Assembly: GCA_043718065.1 (NCBI GenBank)
Contig: JAYSWJ010000135.1
Span: 1 to 64,000, forward strand
Length of the DNA stretch: 64,000 bases
Reading direction: 5' to 3'
Source of the DNA: JAAFIP01 sp043718065
GTDB lineage: Bacteria; Pseudomonadota; Gammaproteobacteria; Burkholderiales; Burkholderiaceae_C
In this document: positions 25,642-34,234 of the stretch, in pieces
Layout: each line of letters opens with the position of its first letter
How positions within the stretch are numbered: position 1 is the first letter of the stretch
Made by a program: the position numbers and the translations under genes
The notes under the pieces: model-generated
Told to the model about the DNA's origin: nothing
The model's database searches: none
The model's input: only the letters and a program-made list of their open reading frames with translations

Positions 25642-27765
25642 ATGACGGCAGAGTACAAAGCCCACGGCGACGTGGCAGTCATCACGTTGAACAACCCCCC
25701 GGTCAACGGCCTAGGCCTAGCCACACGCACGGCGTTTGCTGCCGCGTTGGCCAAGGCCCAGCTGGATGGCAAGATCAAAGCTATCGTCGTCACCGGCGCT
25801 GGCAAGGCCTTCTCTGGCGGTGCCGATATTAAAGAATTTGGCTCGCCCAAGTCGCTGCAAGAGCCTAATTTGCTCAGCTTGATCTCGGCTTGCGAAAACT
25901 CGCCTAAAGTGGTGGTGGCTGCCGTGCACACCACCTGCTTGGGTGGTGGGCTAGAGCTGTCGCTGGGCTGCCACTACCGCGTGATGGCCCCTGGCTGCAA
26001 CGTGGCCTTGCCTGAGGTCAAGCTAGGCTTGATCCCCGGTGCAGGTGGCACACAGCGCTTGCCGCGCGTGCTGGGCGTTGAGGCTGCGCTGAACATGATC
26101 GTCAGCGGCGAGCCTGTCAAAAGCGAAATGCTGGCCATGTTGCCCGGTCAAAAGCTGATCGACAAAATGGCCAAATCGGCTGAGTCGTTGATCGACGAAG
26201 CCGTAGCGATGGCCCGCGAGAAGGCCGACGCGCATGCTAAAGACAAGTCTGCTCTACCACTGGTGCGCAACCTGCCTTGTCGCCACCCGCTGGGTGATGC
26301 GTACTTTCAGTTTGCGCGCAATATGGTTAAGGGCATGAGCAAAAACTACCCAGCACCTGCCAAGTGCGTTGATGCGGTAGAAGCAGCGACTAAAAACAAG
26401 TTTGACGCTGGCATGGCCATTGAGCGTGAGATTTTTATCAACCTGATGTGGACACCTGAGTGCCGCGCACTGCGCCACCTGTTCATCGCCGAGCGTGCCG
26501 CCAGCAAGATACCGGATGTACCCGAAGACACCCCTAAGCGCGACATTAAGTCGATCGCTGTGATTGGCGCGGGCACGATGGGCGGCGGCATCAGCATGAA
26601 CTTTTTGAACGCGGGCATTCCCGTCAAAATGTTGGAAATGAAACAAGAAGCCTTGGACAAAGGCATTGGCATTATCCGCAAAAACTACGAATCGCAAGTG
26701 GCCAAAGGCAAGCTAAAGCAAGCCGTGTACGAACAGCGCATGAGCCTGTTGTCTACCACGCTGGAATATACCGACCTGAAAGATGCCGACATGGTGATTG
26801 AAGCCGTGTTTGAAGAAATGGGTGTAAAAGAAAAAGTGTTTACCCAGCTGGACAAAGTGATGAAAAAGGGCGCTATTTTGGCGTCTAACACATCGACGTT
26901 GGACATGGACAAAATTGCAAGCTTCACCAAGCGACCACAAGACGTGATTGGCACCCACTTTTTCAGCCCAGCCAACGTGATGAAGCTGTTGGAAGTAGTG
27001 CGCGGTAAAAAGACTGCTAAAGATGTGCTGGCCACCGTCATGGCGTTGGGCAAGAAGATCAAAAAAACCTCGGTCGTTTCTGGCGTGTGCGATGGCTTTA
27101 TCGGCAACCGCATGATCGAGCAGTACAGCCGCCAAGCAGGCTTTTTGTTAGAAGAGGGCGCCAGCGTGCAGCAGATCGACAAAGCTGTAGAGAAGTTTGG
27201 TTTTGCCATGGGCCCGTTCCGCATGGGTGATTTGGCAGGTAACGACATTGGCTGGGCGATTCGCAAGCGTCGCTACCAAGAAAAGCCAAAGATGAAATAC
27301 AGCAAGACAGCAGATTTGCTGTGCGAGCTAGGCCGCTACGGCCAAAAAACCGGCGCAGGCTGGTACGACTATGTGCCCGGCAAGCGCGATGCGCTGGTGT
27401 CTGATGTGGTCACGCAAATGATCGACAAGCACCGCAAAGCCATTGGCCTAGCCCCACGCAAAATCAGCGACGAAGAAATTGTGCAGCGCTTGGTATTCTC
27501 GTTGGTCAACGAAGCTGCGTATATCTTGGAAGAAGGCATTGCCAGCAAAGCAGGCGACATCGACATGGTGTACCTGACCGGCTACGGCTTCCCCATCTAC
27601 CGCGGTGGCCCGATGCACTACGCAGACCAGTTAGGCTTGTTTAACGTGTGCATGGCGATGAACAGCTTTGCCAAAAACCCGAACGACGATGCCGAGTTTT
27701 GGAAACCCGCACCGCTGTTGGCGCGCCTGGCTTCTGAAGGTAAAACCTTCAGCCCTGCTAGCTAA
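25642..27765 (+). CDS. Bifunctional enoyl-CoA hydratase / 3-hydroxyacyl-CoA dehydrogenase (FadB-like)
   Basis: This 707-residue multifunctional enzyme carries out steps two and three of fatty acid beta-oxidation. The N-terminal crotonase domain has GGADIKEFGS and LGGGLELSLGCHYRV plus LGLIPGAGGTQRLPRV. The dehydrogenase part has the NAD-binding VIGAGTMGGGIS (from residue 307), the ASNTSTLDMD segment, the catalytic IGTHFFSPANVMKLLEVV, and C-terminal domains ending in GYGFPIYRGGPMHYAD. The thiolase gene follows 29 bp later, as in fadBA operons. Confidence 0.95.
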   Translation: MTAEYKAHGDVAVITLNNPPVNGLGLATRTAFAAALAKAQLDGKIKAIVVTGAGKAFSGGADIKEFGSPKSLQEPNLLSLISACENSPKVVVAAVHTTCLGGGLELSLGCHYRVMAPGCNVALPEVKLGLIPGAGGTQRLPRVLGVEAALNMIVSGEPVKSEMLAMLPGQKLIDKMAKSAESLIDEAVAMAREKADAHAKDKSALPLVRNLPCRHPLGDAYFQFARNMVKGMSKNYPAPAKCVDAVEAATKNKFDAGMAIEREIFINLMWTPECRALRHLFIAERAASKIPDVPEDTPKRDIKSIAVIGAGTMGGGISMNFLNAGIPVKMLEMKQEALDKGIGIIRKNYESQVAKGKLKQAVYEQRMSLLSTTLEYTDLKDADMVIEAVFEEMGVKEKVFTQLDKVMKKGAILASNTSTLDMDKIASFTKRPQDVIGTHFFSPANVMKLLEVVRGKKTAKDVLATVMALGKKIKKTSVVSGVCDGFIGNRMIEQYSRQAGFLLEEGASVQQIDKAVEKFGFAMGPFRMGDLAGNDIGWAIRKRRYQEKPKMKYSKTADLLCELGRYGQKTGAGWYDYVPGKRDALVSDVVTQMIDKHRKAIGLAPRKISDEEIVQRLVFSLVNEAAYILEEGIASKAGDIDMVYLTGYGFPIYRGGPMHYADQLGLFNVCMAMNSFAKNPNDDAEFWKPAPLLARLASEGKTFSPAS

Positions 27766-27794
27766 ATATTGACACTAGTTTTGGAGAATTCAAA

Positions 27795-28970
27795 ATGACA
27801 TCCGCCGTAATCGTATCGACCGCCCGCACGCCACTAGCCAAAAGCTGGAAGGGCGCTTTCAACATGACCCATGGCGCTACGCTGGGTGGTCACGCCGTCA
27901 AGCATGCCATCCAACGTGCCGGTATCGAAGCCGCTGAGGTTGACGACGTCATCATGGGCTGTGCCAACCCCGAGGGCGCAACCGGCAACAACATCGCCCG
28001 CCAAATCGCGCTGATGGCCGATTGCCCCATCACTGTGTCGGGCATGACGGTGAACCGTTTTTGTTCATCTGGCCTGCAAACCATCGCACTGGCCGCGCAG
28101 CGCATCATCGCAGGCGAGGGCGACGTGTATGTGGCCGGTGGCGTAGAGAGCATTAGCTGCGTGCAGCAAGAGATGAACATGCACATGATTGCCGACCCCG
28201 CGCTGGTTAAAAAGAAGCCCGAAATCTACTGGAACATGTTGCAAACCGCCGAGCAAGTGGCCAAGCGCTACAGCATCACCCGCGACGCGATGGACCACTA
28301 TGGCGCGCGCAGCCAACAGCGCGCCACGGCAGCGTTGGCCGCTGGCCTGTTTGATGCTGAAATTGCACCGATCACCGTGAAAGCAGGCGTTGCAGACAAA
28401 GTAATGGGTTTGATGACCAAAGAAGTCACCATCTCCAAAGACGAAGGTATCCGCGAAGGCACCACCTTTGAAGGCATCACTGGCTTGCGCTCAGCTTTGC
28501 CGGGTGGTTTGATTTCTGCAGGCAATGCTAGCCAGTTTTCGGACGGTGCGGGTGCGTGCGTGGTGATGAGTGAAGCGCTGGCCGCTAAGCGTGGTTTCAA
28601 GCCGCTGGGTCGCTTTTTGGGTTTTGCGGTGGCAGGCTGCGAGCCTGACGAAATGGGCATTGGCCCTGTGTTTGCCATCCCCAAAGTGTTGAAACGTTTG
28701 GGTTTGAAAGTCAGCGACATTGACCTGTGGGAACTCAACGAAGCCTTTGCAGTGCAGGTTATTTATTGTCGCGACAAGCTGGGCATTCCTGATGACAAGC
28801 TCAATGTTAACGGTGGCGCTATTGCAGTGGGCCACCCCTACGGCGTCAGCGGCCAGCGCCTGACAGGCCACGCCCTGATAGAAGGCAAACGCCGTGGTGC
28901 CAAGCGCGTGTGCGTGACGATGTGCATTGGCGGTGGTATGGGAGCTGCGGGTATATTTGAGGTGCTGTAA
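27795..28970 (+). CDS. Acetyl-CoA acyltransferase (thiolase)
   Basis: This enzyme performs the last, thiolytic step of beta-oxidation. At 391 residues it is full length, with the nucleophile Cys90 in NRFCSSGLQ, the His347 in GHPYGVSGQR and the second Cys377 in MCIGGGMGAAG. A GGAG box lies before the start. It pairs with the FadB-like protein directly upstream. Confidence 0.96.
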   Translation: MTSAVIVSTARTPLAKSWKGAFNMTHGATLGGHAVKHAIQRAGIEAAEVDDVIMGCANPEGATGNNIARQIALMADCPITVSGMTVNRFCSSGLQTIALAAQRIIAGEGDVYVAGGVESISCVQQEMNMHMIADPALVKKKPEIYWNMLQTAEQVAKRYSITRDAMDHYGARSQQRATAALAAGLFDAEIAPITVKAGVADKVMGLMTKEVTISKDEGIREGTTFEGITGLRSALPGGLISAGNASQFSDGAGACVVMSEALAAKRGFKPLGRFLGFAVAGCEPDEMGIGPVFAIPKVLKRLGLKVSDIDLWELNEAFAVQVIYCRDKLGIPDDKLNVNGGAIAVGHPYGVSGQRLTGHALIEGKRRGAKRVCVTMCIGGGMGAAGIFEVL

Positions 28971-29005
28971 ATTCAGTGGCTCTAGGACTAGGTTAAGCTA
29001 TTGGC

Positions 29006-29707
29006 ATGAAAAATATTCCTGATATTTTGAGAGCTTTATCTGATGCCGATGTTGCTTATGTTCTAGTGGGCGGATTTGCGGTACAGCTTCAAGGATTTGT
29101 GCGCACCACGATTGATTTAGATCTGGTGCTGGCGATGAACGATGAAAATCTGTCGAAATTCATTGCCGTTGCAAAACGGTTTGGCTTAGCTCCTATCATT
29201 CCTGTGAGTATTGATTCACTTAGAAATGCTGATCAGATTGACCAATGGTTTCGTGAAAAAGGCATGATTGCTTTCGCTTTGCGCGAACCTGAGGCCGGAG
29301 GAAGTGTGATCGATGTGTTGGTGCGGCCTGTGGTCTCGTTTGAGAAGTTGCAAGCCAACGCCAATACAGCAGATTTATTTGATCGAAAAATTAAAATTGC
29401 ATCAATAGAAGACTTGCTGGTAATGAAACGATTGGCCAATCGTCCCAAAGACGCATCGACATTGAAGCGCTTGAAAAAATTCAACGTGGTGAAGATCCCT
29501 ATGTCTAAAACACAAGAAATGTCTTCTAAAAATATTACTGCACAAGAAGCTGCTGCCAGGTGGGAGCAGTCCCTCGCGCTTGTGTCTACTTTTACGCAAA
29601 TTTGGCTATCGAATCCAAAGTTGGCTAAGCAAGCCGGCCGCCGCGTAGAAGAGTTTGTCATGCCTCTAATTGAGGTGCAAAAGCTTCATGCCAGCGATTT
29701 AGCTTAA
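29006..29707 (+). CDS. Nucleotidyltransferase gene fused by frameshift to a small downstream gene
   Basis: The first 150 residues are a small nucleotidyltransferase of the AbiEii/MNT kind: VLVGGFAVQLQGFVRTTIDLDLVL carries the GG motif and the DxD metal site, and SIEDLLVMKRLANRPKD is the usual end segment. After RPKDAS the frame is wrong. If one base were restored near 29456-29458, the protein would continue DIEALEKIQRGEDPYV and stop at 29506-29508, a typical family ending. In the present sequence the frame instead runs into a second gene that begins at ATG 29501. So this is either a recent inactivating deletion that created a fusion, or a sequencing error. Base composition is lower in GC than the flanking beta-oxidation genes, which suggests transfer. 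Confidence 0.75.
   Translation: MKNIPDILRALSDADVAYVLVGGFAVQLQGFVRTTIDLDLVLAMNDENLSKFIAVAKRFGLAPIIPVSIDSLRNADQIDQWFREKGMIAFALREPEAGGSVIDVLVRPVVSFEKLQANANTADLFDRKIKIASIEDLLVMKRLANRPKDASTLKRLKKFNVVKIPMSKTQEMSSKNITAQEAAARWEQSLALVSTFTQIWLSNPKLAKQAGRRVEEFVMPLIEVQKLHASDLA
29501..29707 (+). CDS. Small partner protein of the nucleotidyltransferase (original separate gene)
   Basis: MSKTQEMSSKNITAQEAAAR opens a 68-residue, mostly helical protein with a C-terminal basic segment (AKQAGRRVEEFVMPL). Before the frameshift its ATG would have overlapped the end of the nucleotidyltransferase gene by 8 bp, the layout of a coupled toxin-antitoxin or MNT-partner pair. The family is not recognised. Confidence 0.45.
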   Translation: MSKTQEMSSKNITAQEAAARWEQSLALVSTFTQIWLSNPKLAKQAGRRVEEFVMPLIEVQKLHASDLA

Positions 29708-29725
29708 TGAAATGATTATTACCAG

Positions 29726-31624
29726 ATGGCATTACGCACAACTCTTGATTTTTTACTCTACGACTGGCTGAATGCTGATTCGCTCAATCAACGCGAACGT
29801 TTTGCTGATCATTCGCGTGAAACCTTTGATGCGGTACTGGACACTTGCGAACGCATAGCGCGCGAGAAATACGCGCCGTTTAACCGACTGGTCGACACGC
29901 AAGAGCCGCACTTTGATGGTGAGAAGGTGGTTTTGCCGCAAGCTACGCACGATGCGCATAAGGCGTATGTGGCGTCGGGCATGCTGGCAGCGGCGCAAGA
30001 CTACGACATGGGCGGCATGCAGTTGCCGTACACGGTAGAGGCTGCAGCAAACAGTTTTTTTGCAGTGGCGTCGATTTCGATTAGCTCTAATTTACTGACC
30101 ACCGGCAATGCTAATTGCATCATGGCGTGCGGTACGCAAACGCAAAAAGATGTGTTTGCAGCCAACGAATTTAATGGCCGCTGGGCGGGTACGATGTGCT
30201 TGAGCGAGCCGCAGGCGGGGTCGTCATTGAGCGATATAGCTACCAAGGCGCTGCCAGACGGGGAAGATTTTGCCAGCGACACGCTAGGCCCGCGCTACCG
30301 CCTGCGTGGCAACAAGATGTGGATATCCAGCGGCGAGCATGAGATGACGGAGAACATCGTGCATCTGGTGTTGGCCAAGATACCGGATGTTAACGGTAAG
30401 CTGGTGGCGGGTGTGCGTGGCATATCGCTGTTTATCGTGCCCAAAAAACTGGTGAACGACCAAGGCCAATTGACTGGTGTGCGCAACGACGTGGCGCTGG
30501 CCGGGCTAAACCATAAGCTGGGCTGGCGCGGTACCACCAACACGCTGCTGAACTTTGGCGAAGGTAAGTTCGCAGTGGGTGATACAGGGCCATTCGGCAA
30601 CGGCGCTGGCGCCGTGGGCTATCTGGTAGGCCAGCCTGGCGAAGGTCTCAAATGCATGTTCCACATGATGAACGAGGCGCGAATTGGCATTGGCATGGCT
30701 GCCACCATGCTGGGCTTGGCGGGCTATTACGCATCGCTAGACTACGCCAAAAATCGCCCGCAAGGCCGGCTGATGGCCAACCCCAAAGATGGCAAGAGCG
30801 CAGGCAAAGACGCCGCTGCCCCGCAAGTACGACTGATTGAGCATGCCGATATCAAACGCATGCTGCTAGCGCAAAAATCTATCTGCGAAGGCGCGCTAGC
30901 ACTGCAGCTGTACTGCGCGCGGCTGGTGGACGAGCAGCACACCGGCACACCCGAGAGTGCTGACGAGGCACGCCTGCTGCTCGAGGTACTGACGCCGATA
31001 GCCAAAAGCTGGCCGAGTGAAAACTGCCTAGAAGCCAACAGCTTAGCCATTCAAATCCACGGCGGCTACGGTTATACGCGCGACTTCCCTGTAGAGCAGT
31101 ATTGGCGCGACCAGCGGCTGAACATGATTCACGAAGGCACGCACGGCATTCAGGCGATGGACCTGCTGGGCCGCAAGGTGCTGATGGAAGGTGGTAGGGG
31201 TTTGCAACTGCTGGCCGCGCGCATCAACGCAACGGCGCAGCGGGCGTTGCAGGTGCCTGGATTGGCCGTGCACGCTAATCAACTGGCTGCAGCGCTGGGC
31301 AAAGTAGGCAGCGCTACTAAAGCGGCTTGGGCCACTGGCAATCCAGTGGAAGCCTTACCCAACGCCGTGCCGTACATGCAAGCCTTTGGGCACACCGTGC
31401 TGGCTTGGATGTGGCTAGATGTAGCTTTGGCCAGCCAATCTGTAGCTGCTACTGCAGCACCAGCTTCGCAACAATACACTACTGATTTAATAGCTGCTCG
31501 AGCAGGTATTACGACCTCAAACCAGTATTTCTACCATTATGAGTTGCCTAAAATAGATGCCTGGCTGACGGTAGTGTCTAGCCGCGATATGACCTGTGCA
31601 GATATGCCTGAGAACGCCTTTTAG
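29726..31624 (+). CDS. Acyl-CoA dehydrogenase (long, DmdC-like type)
   Basis: This 632-residue flavoenzyme does the first oxidation step of beta-oxidation. It shows the family blocks MCLSEPQAGSSLSD (substrate and FAD region), GNKMWISSGEH, LGWRGTTNTLLNFGE, MNEARIGIGMAATMLGLAGY and YGYTRDFPVEQYWRDQRLNMIHEGTHGIQAMDLLGRKV, the last holding the catalytic glutamate region of this long subfamily. The length and C-terminal extension match the DmdC-like group. A forward dispersed element codes about residues 585-600 (TDLIAARAGITT) near the C-terminus. Confidence 0.94.
   Translation: MALRTTLDFLLYDWLNADSLNQRERFADHSRETFDAVLDTCERIAREKYAPFNRLVDTQEPHFDGEKVVLPQATHDAHKAYVASGMLAAAQDYDMGGMQLPYTVEAAANSFFAVASISISSNLLTTGNANCIMACGTQTQKDVFAANEFNGRWAGTMCLSEPQAGSSLSDIATKALPDGEDFASDTLGPRYRLRGNKMWISSGEHEMTENIVHLVLAKIPDVNGKLVAGVRGISLFIVPKKLVNDQGQLTGVRNDVALAGLNHKLGWRGTTNTLLNFGEGKFAVGDTGPFGNGAGAVGYLVGQPGEGLKCMFHMMNEARIGIGMAATMLGLAGYYASLDYAKNRPQGRLMANPKDGKSAGKDAAAPQVRLIEHADIKRMLLAQKSICEGALALQLYCARLVDEQHTGTPESADEARLLLEVLTPIAKSWPSENCLEANSLAIQIHGGYGYTRDFPVEQYWRDQRLNMIHEGTHGIQAMDLLGRKVLMEGGRGLQLLAARINATAQRALQVPGLAVHANQLAAALGKVGSATKAAWATGNPVEALPNAVPYMQAFGHTVLAWMWLDVALASQSVAATAAPASQQYTTDLIAARAGITTSNQYFYHYELPKIDAWLTVVSSRDMTCADMPENAF
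31477..31525 (+). repeat. Dispersed palindromic element, copy 7 (inside acyl-CoA dehydrogenase)
   Basis: Forward copy: ACTGATTTAATAGCTGCTCG, AGCAGGTATTACGACCTC. It is read in the NLIAA frame. The consensus core CTGCTTGAGCAG carries TGA in this frame; here it is CTGCTCGAGCAG, giving CGA (Arg) at 31499-31501 and a perfect palindrome. Confidence 0.85.
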
Positions 31625-31682
31625 GCGCATGGCGGTAGCCGCCTAAAACAGGGTCACAATCAAAGGCAAGGAGGATCGTGCA

Positions 31683-31946
31683 ATGCCAATGATCAAAGAC
31701 GTAAAAATACCCGCCACCAAGGCGCAAAGCCGCGTGCAAGCAGCCGCGTGGACGCTGATCTACGGGGGACTATTAACACTAATTACTGGGTACACCATGC
31801 AGAAAAGCCAATCGGCCACCAGTTGGTTGACGGGTGAGGTGTTGATGGTGTCTGGCAGCTTGGTGACAGCCGTGGGCGCAGTGTTGATTTACATTCGTTC
31901 TTTGATGAAAAACGCTGATGCACCTAAGAAAGAAACCTCGCCATGA
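31683..31946 (+). CDS. Small two-span membrane protein
   Basis: This is a protein of 87 residues with two hydrophobic segments (AAWTLIYGGLLTLITGYTM and GEVLMVSGSLVTAVGAVLIY) and a charged tail. A strong AAGGAGG box lies 8 bases before the ATG. It overlaps the next gene by 4 bp (ATGA), so it is co-translated with the dehydrogenase. The family is not recognised. Confidence 0.75.
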   Translation: MPMIKDVKIPATKAQSRVQAAAWTLIYGGLLTLITGYTMQKSQSATSWLTGEVLMVSGSLVTAVGAVLIYIRSLMKNADAPKKETSP

Positions 31947-32749
31947 CATTGCCTGCCACCCACCGTACCACCCAACAACTTTTTGACCTGACTGGTAAAA
32001 CAGCACTTATCACCGGCGGCTCGCGTGGCCTGGGTTTGCAAATGGCGCACGCACTGGGTGAGGCGGGTGCCAAGATTATGCTGTCATCGCGCAAAGCCAG
32101 CGATTTAGAAGAAGCCACCGCCGAGCTGCAAGGCGCAGGCATTGACGCACGATGGATAGCAGCAGACTGCGCCAAAGACGACGAGATCAATCGCCTAGCC
32201 GATGAAACCATGGAACGCATTGGCGACATTGATATTCTGGTCAACAACGCAGGCGCTGCTTGGGGGGCGCCCGCTGAAGACCACCCCGCAGACGCATGGG
32301 ACAAAGTAATGAACCTGAACGTGCGTGGCTACTTTTTGCTAAGCCAGCGCGTGGCCAAAAAAAGCATGATAGCCAGGCGCAGCGGCTCCATCATCAACAT
32401 TGCCTCTATCGCAGGCCTGGGCGGCAACCCCAGCGGCATGAACACGATTGCCTACAACACGTCTAAAGGCGCGGTGATTAACTTCACCCGCGCGCTGGCC
32501 GCAGAATGGGGCAAGTACAACATTCGTGTGAATGCAATTTGCCCAGGTTTTTTCCCCAGCAAAATGACAGCGGGCACGCTCAAAGCGTTGGGTGAAGACA
32601 AGCTGAAAGAGGGAGCACCACTCAAGCGCTTGGGTGACGACGAAGACTTGAAAGGCCTGTGTTTGCTGTTTGCCAGCCAAGCAGGCAAACACATTACCGG
32701 GCAATGGCTGGCTGTGGATGGCGGTGTAAGCATTGTGACCGGTGGATAA
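31943..32749 (+). CDS. SDR family oxidoreductase
   Basis: This is a classical short-chain dehydrogenase of 268 residues: the cofactor motif TGGSRGLG, NNAGAAWG, the catalytic Ser in NIASIAGLGG with Tyr and Lys in AYNTSKGA, and the PGFFPSKMT and GQWLAVDGG ends. The order and sequence fit 3-oxoacyl reductase or gluconate-type members. Its place at the end of the acyl-CoA gene run suggests a lipid-related substrate, but this cannot be shown from sequence. Confidence 0.92.
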   Translation: MTLPATHRTTQQLFDLTGKTALITGGSRGLGLQMAHALGEAGAKIMLSSRKASDLEEATAELQGAGIDARWIAADCAKDDEINRLADETMERIGDIDILVNNAGAAWGAPAEDHPADAWDKVMNLNVRGYFLLSQRVAKKSMIARRSGSIINIASIAGLGGNPSGMNTIAYNTSKGAVINFTRALAAEWGKYNIRVNAICPGFFPSKMTAGTLKALGEDKLKEGAPLKRLGDDEDLKGLCLLFASQAGKHITGQWLAVDGGVSIVTGG

Positions 32750-32797
32750 TAGATTAATTTATTTGCGCGGCAATAACTTTAACCTGTCCATTAATTT

Positions 32798-34228
32798 ATG
32801 CTAACACGTCTCAAAATAAGCGGTTTCAAAAATTTACATTCTGTAGACCTAAGATTTGGCTTTTTCACTTGCATAGCTGGCCCTAATGGAGTGGGTAAGT
32901 CGAATCTTTTTGACGCTATCCAGTTCCTCAGTGATTTAAGCAACTTGCCTATTGCGAAAGCAGTTGATCGGGTTCGAGGCATGTCTGGGAAATCAGTATC
33001 TATAGCTAGTTTGTTTGGAGCTAATGACGAGGGCACAATTTCAGACATAGAGTTTTTGGTAGAAGCAGTAGTCCCTAAGAAAATAGTGGATGAATACTCT
33101 CAAGAGGCTGAGGTAACTTCAACCTGTTTAGAGTATAAATTGGCGTTACGTTTACTGCGCGGTGAAGTATCTAGCAATAAAAGTGATCGCATAGAAATTG
33201 TTCACGAAGAACTGCGACCGAGAAGTCGCGCTGCAGTGAAATCTGAGTGGAAATTTGTGGGTGCAGAAAAGGCGTTGAATTTTGTAGATGGGAAAAGAAC
33301 CACGCCGTTTATAGAGACTAAATTAGATGCGGGAATCACAAAAATATTTTTACGAAGCGATAACCCTGATATATCTTTAAACTCTGGAGCACCGCCCCGT
33401 GTTCCCTTAACTACTCCTCGTACAGTATTGTCTGGTGTAGATTCGATATCACATGCTTCTCAACTAGCTCTGCGCAGAGAAATGCAATCTTGGCGTTTGC
33501 TGCAGCTAGAGCCTTCTGCATTGCGAGAACCAGATTCTTACAGAAGCGACAGCCACATCTCGGTGAGGGGTGAGCACCTACCTGCTGCAGTTTACCGAAT
33601 CGGCCTTGAGGCCGATGTTGCTGCAGATCTTGCAAAATTAGTTCGCGGGATTGAAACTGTTGAAGTCATAAGTAATGACTTGTTGGAGCTACGCACTTTA
33701 GTCGTAACAATGAACAGGACTACATTTCCTGCGAGCGCTCTATCAGATGGAACATTACGGTTCCTAGCGCTTAGTGTGATGGCATGCGATCCTGAAGGAG
33801 CCGGATTGGTATGTATGGAAGAGCCTGAGAATGGTATTCATCCTACAAAAATTCCCGAAATGATTGATTTAGTGAAAAATCTTTCTGATGTTTACATGCT
33901 GGATGAGCTTGATCCGGCGAGATCTTCTGTATTACGTCAGGTAATTATCAACACGCACTCGCCTTTAGTTGTTGCTGAAGTAAATACTGAAGATTTATTG
34001 TTTGCTCAAGCTTGGCAAAAGGGGCGTTTTCGGTCTGTGGCGTATAAACCAGTGCATGATACTTGGCGAGCTAAGGCCTTAAAAGCCGATGAGGCTTGTG
34101 TTTTCCTCGGAGAGATCGAATCCTTTCTAAGCGGAAATCCAGCAAGTTCCTCGACGAAACGAGGTAAAGGCAGTCGTGTGCGTGATTTGTTTGGTAAAGA
34201 TAGCTCAACTCAACGTTTAGATTTTTAG
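32798..34228 (+). CDS. AAA ATPase of RecF/OLD type, candidate defence protein
   Basis: The 476-residue protein has the RecF/SMC-like start LTRLKISGFKNLHSVDLRFG, Walker A GPNGVGKSN (from about residue 29), a long middle part, a signature-like ALSDGTLRFLAL, Walker B LVCMEEPENGIHP and a final IINTHSPLVVAEV. That is the ATPase half of OLD-like and PARIS-like proteins, but there is no fused nuclease domain. The next gene, 6 bp away, supplies a Toprim-like protein. Both are clearly richer in A and T than their neighbours, which points to transfer. An anti-phage role is inferred from family and layout. Confidence 0.85.
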   Translation: MLTRLKISGFKNLHSVDLRFGFFTCIAGPNGVGKSNLFDAIQFLSDLSNLPIAKAVDRVRGMSGKSVSIASLFGANDEGTISDIEFLVEAVVPKKIVDEYSQEAEVTSTCLEYKLALRLLRGEVSSNKSDRIEIVHEELRPRSRAAVKSEWKFVGAEKALNFVDGKRTTPFIETKLDAGITKIFLRSDNPDISLNSGAPPRVPLTTPRTVLSGVDSISHASQLALRREMQSWRLLQLEPSALREPDSYRSDSHISVRGEHLPAAVYRIGLEADVAADLAKLVRGIETVEVISNDLLELRTLVVTMNRTTFPASALSDGTLRFLALSVMACDPEGAGLVCMEEPENGIHPTKIPEMIDLVKNLSDVYMLDELDPARSSVLRQVIINTHSPLVVAEVNTEDLLFAQAWQKGRFRSVAYKPVHDTWRAKALKADEACVFLGEIESFLSGNPASSSTKRGKGSRVRDLFGKDSSTQRLDF

Positions 34229-34234
34229 ATTAGC

